DNA of 64,000 bases, from positions 4,526,001 to 4,590,000 of the forward strand of contig NZ_CP025394.1 in NCBI RefSeq assembly GCF_002943525.1, in the 5' to 3' direction. Below are positions 50,740 to 60,234 of this stretch, piece after piece; position 1 is the stretch's first letter, and each line of letters begins with the position of its first letter. A program made the position numbers and the translations under genes. This stretch comes from Kitasatospora sp. MMS16-BH015. GTDB lineage: Bacteria; Actinomycetota; Actinomycetes; Streptomycetales; Streptomycetaceae. The notes under the pieces are model-generated. The model worked only from the letters and a program-made list of their open reading frames with translations, did no database searches and was not told the DNA's origin.

Positions 50740-51414
50740 GTGTCGGATCAGATTCCGGCCCGCAGGAGCGGCGGTTCCGCCGCGCTCGGCTGGGCGCTCA
50801 CCATCGTCTGCAACGTCATCGCCCCGGTGGTGACGTATGGTCAGCTCACCGACCACGGGTACGGCGAGTTCACCGCGCTGCTCGCCTCGGCGGTCTGGCC
50901 GGTGATCGACCTGCTGATCTACCTGGCCTGGCACCGCAAGGTGGACGAGTTCGCGGTGATCAGCCTGGTCTTCCTGGTGCTGACCATCGTGGTCTCGCTG
51001 GCCGGCCCGCACGACGCGCACCTGCTGCTGGTCAAGGACTCCTTCGTCACGGGCCTGTTCGGCGTGGTCTGCCTGGCCACCCTGGCCGCGCCCCGGCCGC
51101 TGATGTTCTACTTCGGCCGCAAGTTCGCCACCGACGGCACGAAGGAGGGCGCCGAGCGCTGGAACGCGCTCTGGCAGTACCCCACCTTCCGCGCCGTGCA
51201 GCGCAACCTCACCCTGGGGTGGGGCCTGGCCTACCTGGCCGAGGCCGCGCTGCGGATCGCGCTCTCCTACACCCTCTCCACCTCGGCGATGGTGACCCTG
51301 AACTCGGTGCTCAGCTACGGCGTGACCGGCCTGCTCGTCCTCTGGACGGTGCTCTACGCGAAGCGGGCCCGGGCCAAGGGCGCGGCCGCCACGGCCGCCG
51401 CGGCCGCCGCCTGA
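50740..51414 (+). CDS. VC0807-like multi-pass membrane protein
   Basis: 224 residues from GTG 50740, with GGGGAA a few bases upstream. Five or six helices are visible (LGWALTIVCNVIAPVVTYGQ; LLASAVWPVIDLLIYLAW; VDEFAVISLVFLVLTIVVSL; FVTGLFGVVCLATLA), with a conserved-looking PRPLMFYFGRKFATDG after the fourth. The overall pattern is that of the VC0807 family (intracellular-septation-like proteins of unknown function). The end is a poly-Ala tail encoded by repeated GCC codons. A 13-base tandem duplication spans the stop codon. Confidence 0.7.
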   Translation: MSDQIPARRSGGSAALGWALTIVCNVIAPVVTYGQLTDHGYGEFTALLASAVWPVIDLLIYLAWHRKVDEFAVISLVFLVLTIVVSLAGPHDAHLLLVKDSFVTGLFGVVCLATLAAPRPLMFYFGRKFATDGTKEGAERWNALWQYPTFRAVQRNLTLGWGLAYLAEAALRIALSYTLSTSAMVTLNSVLSYGVTGLLVLWTVLYAKRARAKGAAATAAAAAA

Positions 51415-51589
51415 ACCCGCCGCCTGAACCCGCCGCCCGGACCCGTGGCGGGGCCCGGCCGAGGCCCGGCTGACCTCGGACCTTGATGGAGCTGTGACCG
51501 ATTAATCCAGTCTTCATCGACCCGGCATAGCCTCCCCGGGCTATCGTCCTTGGAGGATGGGAAACGAACGACCGGGAGGCGGGTCAGCC

Positions 51590-52366
51590 GTGCACGGGAT
51601 GTTGTCGGGCGGACCGCAGGCAGCGGGCGGCGCAGCGAGCGGTGCCTCGGGCGGCGAGGCGTACCTGCTCGTCGTCGACGACGAGCCGAACATCCGGGAG
51701 CTGCTGGCCGCCTCGCTGCGCTTCTCGGGCTTCCGGGTGGCCTCCGCCGCCACCGGCGAGGAGGCGCTGGCCTCGGTGGCCGCCGAGCGGCCCGACCTCG
51801 TGGTGCTCGATGTGATGCTGCCCGACCTGGACGGTTTCACCGTGGTCGAGCGGCTGCGCGAGCAGACCCAGTGGCCGCAGGCCGCCGAGCACGTGCCGGT
51901 GCTGCTGCTCACCGCCAAGGACGGCACCGGCGACAAGGTGCAGGGCCTGGCGGCGGGCGCCGACGACTACGTGACCAAGCCGTTCAGCCTGGAGGAGCTG
52001 ATCGCCCGGATCCGGGCGATCCTGCGCCGGGCCGGCGGCCCGGCCGAGGACGGCCGACTGGTGGTCGCCGACCTCACCCTCGACCCGCTGGCCCACGAGG
52101 TGACCCGGGCCGAGAAGCCGGTGGCGCTCTCGCCCACCGAGTTCAAGCTGCTGCACTACCTGATGGCCAACGTGGGCCGGGTGGTCTCCAAGGCGCAGAT
52201 CCTCGACCACGTCTGGGCCTACGACTTCGGCGGCGACCTCTCCATCGTCGAGTCGTACATCTCCTACCTGCGCCGCAAGCTCGACTCCGGCCCGGCGCAC
52301 GGCCCCAAGCTGATCCACACCGTGCGCGGGATCGGGTACGCGCTGCGGCGGCCGCCGCAGGGCTGA
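51590..52366 (+). CDS. OmpR/PhoB-family response regulator
   Basis: 258 residues if started at GTG 51590, which has GGGAGG at proper spacing. ATG 51557 in the same frame is the longer option. The receiver domain has D30/D31 (LLVVDDEPN), phospho-acceptor Asp 74 (LVVLDVMLPDLDG), Thr in LLTAKDG and Lys in YVTKPFSLEEL. The winged-helix output has LSPTEFKLLHYLMANVGRV and ESYISYLRRKLD, ending with TVRGIGYALRR. It is the partner of the kinase gene that starts two bases after its stop. Confidence 0.95.
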   Translation: MHGMLSGGPQAAGGAASGASGGEAYLLVVDDEPNIRELLAASLRFSGFRVASAATGEEALASVAAERPDLVVLDVMLPDLDGFTVVERLREQTQWPQAAEHVPVLLLTAKDGTGDKVQGLAAGADDYVTKPFSLEELIARIRAILRRAGGPAEDGRLVVADLTLDPLAHEVTRAEKPVALSPTEFKLLHYLMANVGRVVSKAQILDHVWAYDFGGDLSIVESYISYLRRKLDSGPAHGPKLIHTVRGIGYALRRPPQG

Positions 52367-52367
52367 G

Positions 52368-53864
52368 ATGCGCCGCCACCTCCTCTCCCGGCTGTCGCCC
52401 GCCCGGCTCTCGCTGCGCGCGCGGCTGCTGGTGCTCGCCCTGGCGCTGGTGACCATCGGCCTCGGCGTGAGCGACGTGGTGGTGCTCGGCACCGTCCGCA
52501 GCCAGCTGGTCGATCAGGCCGACGGGCAGCTGAAGCGCTTCGCCGTCCAGCTCGGGCGCCGGGCGCCGGGTGCCAGCCGTACCCCGGGGCAGGGGCCGAA
52601 CGTCCGGCGGCTGGGCCAGATGCTGCCCAGCCAGTACCTGGTGGACTACCTGGACGTGGACGGCCGGGTGCAGCAGACCCTGCGGCAGCCGGCCGAGGCC
52701 GACCCGGGCCCCGATCTGGACGAGCTCTCCCCGGCCCAGCTGGTGGCCAAGGTGGGAGCCGGCTTCACCCTGCCGAACGAGCGGCACGACGGCCACTGGC
52801 GGGTGGTGGTGCTCCCGCTGCAGCGCTCGGACTTCTCCGTCTCCGGCGTCCCCAGCTATCTGCTGGCCGCCGTCTCGCTGGACGACGTGGACTCCACGGT
52901 GGCGGAGCTGAGCAACGCCTTCCTGGTGATCGGCGGGGTGGTGCTGGTGCTGATCGCCGGACTCGGCTTCTTCGCGGTGCGGGCCGGGCTGCGGCCGCTG
53001 GCCCGGATCGGGCAGGACGCCGAGCTGATCGCGGCCGGCCGGCTCTCGCACCGGATGCCGGAGCTGGCCCCGCGGACGGAGGTCGGCCGGCTCTCGGCCT
53101 CGCTCAACGAGATGCTCACCCAGATCGAGGCCGCCTTCGCCGCCCGGGCGGAGTCGGAGGCGCGGATGCGGCGCTTCGTCGCGGACGCCTCGCACGAGCT
53201 GCGGACGCCGCTGGCCGGCATCCGGGGCTTCGCCGAGCTGTACCGGATGGGCGCGCTGGCCGGGCCGACCGAGGTGCAGCGCACCATGCAGCGGATCGAG
53301 AGCGAGGCCGTCCGGATGGGCGGCCTGGTCGAGGACCTGCTGACTCTCGCCCGCCTCGACGAGGAGCGCCCGCTCGACCTGGCCCCGATGGACCTGCGGA
53401 CGCTGGCCGCCGACGCCCTGCACGACCTGACCGCGCTCGACCCCGGCCGCCCGGTGGCGCTGACCGGGCCGCTCGGCAGCGGCGCCCCGCAGGCCGCGCC
53501 GGTGCTCGGCGACGAGGCCCGGCTGCGCCAGGTGGTGACCAACCTGGTCGGCAACGCCGTCAAGCACACCCCGCCCGGCACCGCCGTCCGGATCGGCGTC
53601 GGCGCCGGCCCCGGCGGCTGCCTGCTGGAGGTGGCCGACTCCGGCCCGGGCCTGACTCCGGACCAGGCCGCCCGGGTCTTCGACCGGTTCTACCGGGTCG
53701 ACCCCTCCCGCAGCCGCCACGAGGGCGGCGGCGCCGGCCTCGGCCTGGCCATCGCGGCCGCCCTGGCCCACGCCCACGGCGGCTCGCTCACCCTGGATTC
53801 CACCCCGGGCCAGGGCGCCGCCTTCCGCCTGCTCATCCCGAAGGCCCGCCGCCCGCTGAGCTGA
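52368..53864 (+). CDS. Membrane sensor histidine kinase (OmpR-type partner)
   Basis: 498 residues from ATG 52368. The first helix (LLVLALALVTIGLGVSDVVV, about 20-41) and second (AFLVIGGVVLVLIAGLGFFAV, about 184-204) frame an extracellular sensor of about 140 residues. Next come HAMP (RAGLRPLARIGQDAELIAAG), HisKA with His 276 (ADASHELRTPLAGIRG), and the ATPase domain with N box (VVTNLVGNAVKHTPPG), VADSGPGL and GGGAGLGLAIAAALA. It forms a standard two-component pair with the preceding regulator gene. The signal is unknown. Confidence 0.95.
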   Translation: MRRHLLSRLSPARLSLRARLLVLALALVTIGLGVSDVVVLGTVRSQLVDQADGQLKRFAVQLGRRAPGASRTPGQGPNVRRLGQMLPSQYLVDYLDVDGRVQQTLRQPAEADPGPDLDELSPAQLVAKVGAGFTLPNERHDGHWRVVVLPLQRSDFSVSGVPSYLLAAVSLDDVDSTVAELSNAFLVIGGVVLVLIAGLGFFAVRAGLRPLARIGQDAELIAAGRLSHRMPELAPRTEVGRLSASLNEMLTQIEAAFAARAESEARMRRFVADASHELRTPLAGIRGFAELYRMGALAGPTEVQRTMQRIESEAVRMGGLVEDLLTLARLDEERPLDLAPMDLRTLAADALHDLTALDPGRPVALTGPLGSGAPQAAPVLGDEARLRQVVTNLVGNAVKHTPPGTAVRIGVGAGPGGCLLEVADSGPGLTPDQAARVFDRFYRVDPSRSRHEGGGAGLGLAIAAALAHAHGGSLTLDSTPGQGAAFRLLIPKARRPLS

Positions 53865-53986
53865 GGCTCTTACCTACCCGGCGCTTACCTCTCGCGAGTT
53901 GCACGGCTCTGACCTGCGGCGATGCGCTGCCGTTCGAGTCGAGCACCCCCGCCGTTCGAGCTCTCCGGGGCATGGTGTTGAATGCC

Positions 53987-54012
53987 CTTGTGAACGTGTT
54001 CACGTTCACAAG
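53987..54012. promoter_or_regulatory. Rex-type redox operator upstream of cydA
   Basis: CTTGTGAACGTG at 53987-53998 and CACGTTCACAAG at 54001-54012 form a near-perfect 26-base palindrome with centre TT. It holds two overlapping matches to the Rex site TGTGAACNNNTTCACA. Rex, the NADH-sensing repressor, is known to control cydABCD in Streptomyces coelicolor through such sites. Here the palindrome lies 83 bases before the cydA start. Confidence 0.85.
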
Positions 54013-54094
54013 CGGACAAGCTTGTGGGTCTTTGATCGATCCGCGTGCTAAAGATGCGTATGTCCGATATGCGGCATAAGTAAGAGAGGGCGAA

Positions 54095-55636
54095 GTGGAG
54101 CTAGCAGTCGCTCACGAGACCATCGCGAGATGGCAGTTCGGCATCACCACCGTCTACCACTTCCTCTTCGTCCCCTTGACGATCAGTCTGGCCGCCATCG
54201 TGGCCGGGCTGGAGACGGCCTGGGTGCGGACGGGCAAGGAGAAGTACTTCCACGCCACGAAGTTCTGGGGCAAGCTCTTCCTGATCAACATCGCGATGGG
54301 TGTCGTCACCGGCATCGTCCAGGAGTTCCAGTTCGGCATGAACTGGTCGGACTACTCGCGGTTCGTCGGGGACGTCTTCGGAGCGCCGCTGGCGATGGAG
54401 GCGCTGATCGCCTTCTTCTTCGAATCCACCTTCATCGGCCTCTGGATCTTCGGCTGGGACCGGCTGCCCAAGAAGATCCACTGCGCCTGCATCTGGATGG
54501 TCGCGATCGGCACCGTGCTGTCGGCGTACTTCATCCTGGCCGCCAACTCCTGGATGCAGCACCCGGTCGGCTACTCGATCGACCCCGCCACCAAGAAGGC
54601 CCAGCTCACCGACATCGGCGCGGTGCTCTTCCAGAACACCACCCTCGTCCAGGTCTTCCACACCCTGACCGCCTCCTTCCTGACCGGCGCCGCTTTCATG
54701 GTCGGCATCGCCTCGCTGCACCTGTGGCGGGCCAAGCGGCACGGCGAGCCGGACAGGAAGAAGACCGCCTCGATGCTCACCTCGCTCCGGGTCGGCCTGG
54801 CCATCGCCGGCATCGCCGGCCTCGGGGTGGCGATCAGCGGCGACACCCTCGGCAAGGTGATGTTCGAGCAGCAGCCGATGAAGATGGCCGCCGCCGAGGC
54901 GCTCTGGGACACCTCGTCCCCCGCGCCGTTCTCCATCTTCGCCGTCGGCGACGTCAACAAGGGCCACAACTCGGTGGAGTTGGAGATCCCCGGGATACTG
55001 TCCTTCCTCGCGCACAGCGACTTCTCCTCCGCGGTGCCCGGCATCAACGACACCGCCGCCGCCGAGGCCGCCAAGTACGGGGGGCAGCCCACCGACTACA
55101 TCCCGAGCATCTTCGTGACCTACTGGGGCTTCCGCCTCATGATCGGCTTCGGGATGACCTCCTTCGTGGCCGCGCTGGTCGGCCTGTGGACCACCCGGCG
55201 GAAGTTCTGGCTGGCCCCCGAGCACCGGGCCGGCGAGGACGGCATCCCCAAGCTGATGCTCACCAAGAACCGCGAGATGAGCATCTTCTTCACCAAGTGG
55301 AGCTGGCGGATCGGCATCCTCACCATGGGCTTCCCGCTGATCGCCAACAGCTTCGGCTGGATCTTCACCGAGATGGGCCGCCAGCCCTGGGCCGTCTTCG
55401 GCCTGATGAAGACCTCGAGCGCCGTCTCGCCGAACGTCGGCATCACCACCCAGGTGATCGCGCTCACCACCTTCACCACGCTCTACGCGATCCTCGCGGT
55501 GATCGAGGTGCGGCTGCTGGCCAAGTACGCCAACGCCGGCCCCAACACCGCCGAGCAGCCCCCGGCCAAGGACCCGACCCTGCGCGGGCCGTCCTCCGAC
55601 GAGGACGCCGACAAGCCCCTCGCCTTCGCCTACTGA
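54095..55636 (+). CDS. cydA: Cytochrome bd oxidase subunit I
   Basis: 513 residues from GTG 54095. Membrane helices begin immediately after AHETIARWQFGITTVYHFLF, in which His 22 is the expected heme b595 ligand. Further motifs are VFHTLTASF (heme b558 His), the quinol-binding Q-loop region with MFEQQPMKMAAAEALWDT, and WIFTEMGRQPWAVF with the Met ligand. Together with CydB it forms the high-affinity quinol oxidase used under low oxygen. The Q-loop is of the short type usual in Gram-positive bacteria. Transcription is expected to be under Rex control. Confidence 0.97.
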   Translation: MELAVAHETIARWQFGITTVYHFLFVPLTISLAAIVAGLETAWVRTGKEKYFHATKFWGKLFLINIAMGVVTGIVQEFQFGMNWSDYSRFVGDVFGAPLAMEALIAFFFESTFIGLWIFGWDRLPKKIHCACIWMVAIGTVLSAYFILAANSWMQHPVGYSIDPATKKAQLTDIGAVLFQNTTLVQVFHTLTASFLTGAAFMVGIASLHLWRAKRHGEPDRKKTASMLTSLRVGLAIAGIAGLGVAISGDTLGKVMFEQQPMKMAAAEALWDTSSPAPFSIFAVGDVNKGHNSVELEIPGILSFLAHSDFSSAVPGINDTAAAEAAKYGGQPTDYIPSIFVTYWGFRLMIGFGMTSFVAALVGLWTTRRKFWLAPEHRAGEDGIPKLMLTKNREMSIFFTKWSWRIGILTMGFPLIANSFGWIFTEMGRQPWAVFGLMKTSSAVSPNVGITTQVIALTTFTTLYAILAVIEVRLLAKYANAGPNTAEQPPAKDPTLRGPSSDEDADKPLAFAY

Positions 55637-55648
55637 CGGGGACTCACG

Positions 55649-56661
<1,013 letters not shown>

Positions 56662-56662
<1 letters not shown>

Positions 56663-59600
56663 TGAAGCCCGTCGACCCCAGACTGCTCCGCCACGCGCGG
56701 GCCACCCGGGGCTTCCTCGCCGCGTCCGTCCTGCTCGGCGGGGCGGGCGCGGCGCTGGTCGTCGCGCAGGCCTCGCTGATCGCGGAGATCGTGGTGCGGG
56801 CCTTCCAGCGGCAGCAGTACGGGCTCACCGGCCCGCTGCTGGGGCTGGCCCTGGTCGCCTGCGGCCGGGCGCTGGTCGCCTGGCTCACCGAGCTGGCCGC
56901 CCACCGCTCGGTGGCCCGGGTGAAGTCCGAACTGCGCGGGCGGCTGCTCGACCACGCCACCGCCCTGGGCCCGCTCTCCTCGGCGCGCACCGGCGAACTG
57001 ACCACGCTGGCCACCCGCGGCGTGGACGCGCTGGACGACTACTTCGCCCGCTACCTCCCGCAGCTGGCGCTGGCCGTGGTGGTGCCGGTCGTCCTGCTGG
57101 CCCGGATCGTCGGGGCCGACTGGGAGTCGGCCGCGATCATCGCCGGTACCCTGCCGCTGATCCCGCTCTTCATGATCCTGATCGGCCTGGCCACCCAGAG
57201 CCGGATGGACCGCCAGTGGCGCACCCTGGCCCGGCTCTCCCACCACTTCCTCGACGTGGTGGCTGGCCTGCCCACCCTCAAGGTCTTCAACCGGGCCAAG
57301 GCCCAGGCCGCCACCATCGCCCGGATCACCGACGACTACCGCCGGGCCACCCTGAAGACCCTGCGGATCGCCTTCGTCTCCTCCTTCGCGCTCGAGCTGC
57401 TCGCCACCCTCTCGGTCGCCCTGGTCGCGGTCTCGATCGGCTTCCGGCTGGTCGGCGGCTCGCTCGACCTGGAGACCGGCCTGCTGATCCTCGTGCTCGC
57501 CCCCGAGGTCTACCTGCCGCTTCGGCAGGTGGGTGCGCTCTACCACTCCAGCGTCGAGGGCCTGAGCGCGGCCGAGCGGATCTTCGAGGTGCTCGAAGTC
57601 CCGTTGCCCGTTGCCGGTGTCGTGCCGGCGCCGGTGCTGGCCGGTGCGGCGATCGAGGTGGACGGGCTGACGGTGCTCCGGCCGGGCCGTTCCGTCCCGG
57701 CCCTCGCCGACTTCTCGCTCCGCCTGGAACCCGGCCGCACCACCGCCCTGACCGGCCCGAGCGGAGCCGGCAAGTCCACCCTGCTCTCCGTCCTGCTCGG
57801 CTTCACCCCACCCACCGCCGGCCAGGTCCGGGTGGTCACCCCCGAGGCCAGCTACGACCTCGCCGAGCTCGACCCGGCCACCTGGCGCAGCCAGATCGCC
57901 TGGGTCCCGCAGCACCCCCACCTCTTCGCCGGCACCATCGCCGAGAACGTCCGCCTGGCCCGCCCCGAGGCCACCGACGCCGAACTCCACGCCGCCCTGG
58001 CCGCCGCCCACGCCACCGACTTCGCCGCCCCCGACCGCCTCCTCGGCGAGGGCGGCACCGGCCTCTCGGCCGGCCAGCGCCAACGCCTCGCCCTGGCCCG
58101 CGCCCTCCTCACCGACCGCCCCCTCGTGCTACTTGACGAACCCACCGCCAACCTCGACGGCGCGAGCGAGGCAGCCGTCGTCGAGGCAGTCCGCGCGCTG
58201 TCGGGCAGGACTGTCCTGGTGGTTGCCCACCGCCCGGCTGTCCTGGCCGCAGCTGACGCTCATTGGGACGTTGCACCATTCAGGGGCGCGGGGAACTGCG
58301 CGATCTCGGAAGAAGCCGACCGGATTCTCGCCGCAGAGGACCAGTTGCACTATCCAGGGGCGCGGGGAACTGCGCGCAGCGATAGGCCTCAGGCCGCAGA
58401 TGGTTGGCAGCGCAGTTCCCCGCGCCCCCCATACGAAACGCCCCACTTGGCCTTGCCGGTGCTCCTCGGGTCCCTCGCCCTCGGGTGCGCGGTCGCGCTG
58501 CTGGGTACGTCCGGCTGGCTGATCTCGTACGCCTCGCAGATGCCCCCCGTGCTGTACCTGATGATGGCCGTCACCTCGGTGCGGGCCTTCGGGATCGGCC
58601 GCAGTGTGTTCCGGTACGCCGAGCGACTCGTCTCGCACGACCGGGTGCTCCGGGCCCTCGGCGGGGTGCGGACGGCGGTGTACCGCCGGTTGGAGCGGCT
58701 GGCGCCCGCCGGGCTGCCCGCGTACCGGCGGGGTGATCTGCTCTCCCGGCTGGTGGCGGACGTGGACGCGGTGCAGGACCACCACCTGCGCTGGCGGCTG
58801 CCGGCCGCCGTGGCGGTGGTGGTCTCGCTCGGGTCGGCCGCTGCGCTGGCGGCGTTCTCGCCGCTCGCGGGGGTGCTGCTCGCGGTCGGGCTGCTGCTGG
58901 CGGGGGCGGCAGTGCCGGCCCTAGCGGTGCGGATCTCGGGTGCGACGGAGCGTCAGCAGGCCCCGGCCCGGGGTGAGCTGGCCACCGCCGTGGTGGACAC
59001 CCTCACCGGTACCGCCGAGCTGACCGTGGCCGGTGCGCTGCCGGCCCGGCTGGCCGCGACCCGCCGGGCCGACGGTCGGCTGACCGCGCTGGCCTCCCGT
59101 TCGGCCGCCACGGCCGCGCTCGCGGCCGGGCTGACGGCGTTGGTCACCGGCCTCACCGTGACGGCTGCGGCCGCCGTCGGGGTGCACGGGGTGGCGAGCG
59201 GTGCGCTGCCGGGCGTCTGCCTGGCGCTGGTGGTGCTGCTGCCGCTGGCCGCCTTCGAGGCGGTGGCCGGGATGCCCACCGCCGTCCGGGAGCGCGAGCG
59301 CAGCCGGGCCGCCCAGGCCCGCCTCGCCGAGCTGCTGGCGGCCGAGCCTCCGGTGGCGGAGCCGGCCGAGCCGGTCGAGCCGACGGCCCAGCTGCCGGTC
59401 ACCGTCCGGGGCCTGACCGCCCGCTGGCCGGGCCAGGCGGCGGACGCGCTGAGCGGGGTCGACCTCGACCTCACCCCCGGCCGCCGGATCGCGGTGGTCG
59501 GCCCGTCCGGCTCGGGCAAGTCCACGCTGGCCCAGGTGCTGCTCCGCTTCCTGGACCAGAGCGCCGGCAGCGTGACCTTCGGGCCTTCTCCACAGGCTGT

Positions 59601-60210
59601 GGACAGCCGGGCGATGGATTCGGACCGGGTGCGCCGGATCATCGGCCTCTGCGCCCAGGACGCGCACGTCTTCGACAGCTCGCTGCGGGAGAACCTGCGG
59701 CTCGCCCGCCCCGAGGCCGAGGAGGCCGAGCTGCGCGGGGCGCTGGCCCGGGCCCGGCTGCTCGACTGGGTCCAGACCCTGCCCGAGGGCCTGGACACCA
59801 TGGTCGGCGAGCACGGCGCCCGCCTCTCCGGCGGCCAGCGCCAGCGCCTCGCGCTGGCCCGCGCGCTGCTGGCCGACTTCCCCGTGCTGGTGCTGGACGA
59901 GCCCGCCGAGCACCTCGACCTGCCCACCGCCGACGCCCTCACCGCCGACCTGCTGGCCGCCACCGAGGGCCGCACCACCCTGCTGATCACCCACCGGCTG
60001 GCGGGCCTGAGCGAGAGCACGGTGGACGAGGTGCTGGTGCTCGACCGGGGCCGGGTGGTCGAGCGCGGCGGCTGGCGCGAGCTGGCCGACCGCCCGGACG
60101 GACGGCTGGCCGTCCTGCTGGCCCGCGAGCGGCAGGCCGACGCCCTGCTGCCGGCCCCCGCTCCGGTGCCGTTCGACATGCCGTCGCCCGCCGCCTGCCC
60201 CGTCTCGTAA
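56662..60210 (+). CDS. cydCD: Fused CydD-CydC thiol-reductant ABC exporter
   Basis: 1182 residues from ATG 56662. First half (CydD): six-helix exporter domain and ATPase with Walker A TGPSGAGKST, signature LSAGQRQRLALARAL and Walker B PLVLLDEPTANLD. Second half (CydC): exporter domain starting near nt 58450 (LALPVLLGSLALGCAVALLG) and ATPase with VGPSGSGKST, LSGGQRQRLALARALL and VLVLDEPAEHLD. The transporter exports glutathione/cysteine-type thiols or heme-related reductants and is needed to assemble cytochrome bd. The fused form is usual in Streptomyces. The linker (about nt 58260-58440) is encoded by an inserted repeat element: see separate entries. Confidence 0.95.
58270..58428. repeat. Streptomyces intergenic repeat copies inside the cydCD linker
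   Basis: Two direct copies of a 33-base unit (58270-58302 and 58344-58376, two mismatches) share the core GGGGCGCGGGGAACTGCGC, and an inverted copy of that core lies at 58410-58428. Copies two and three can form a 19-bp stem. This core is a common repeated sequence between Streptomyces genes. Here it is translated, giving the linker residues FRGAGNCAISEE and YPGARGTARSD. Confidence 0.85.
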
Positions 60211-60234
60211 ACCCGGACAAACTAGGCTCATCCC

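Noticed and set aside
51408..51433. 13-base tandem repeat at the end of the VC0807-like gene as a regulatory site
   Set aside because: It is a simple duplication of the stop region, and nothing suggests regulation.
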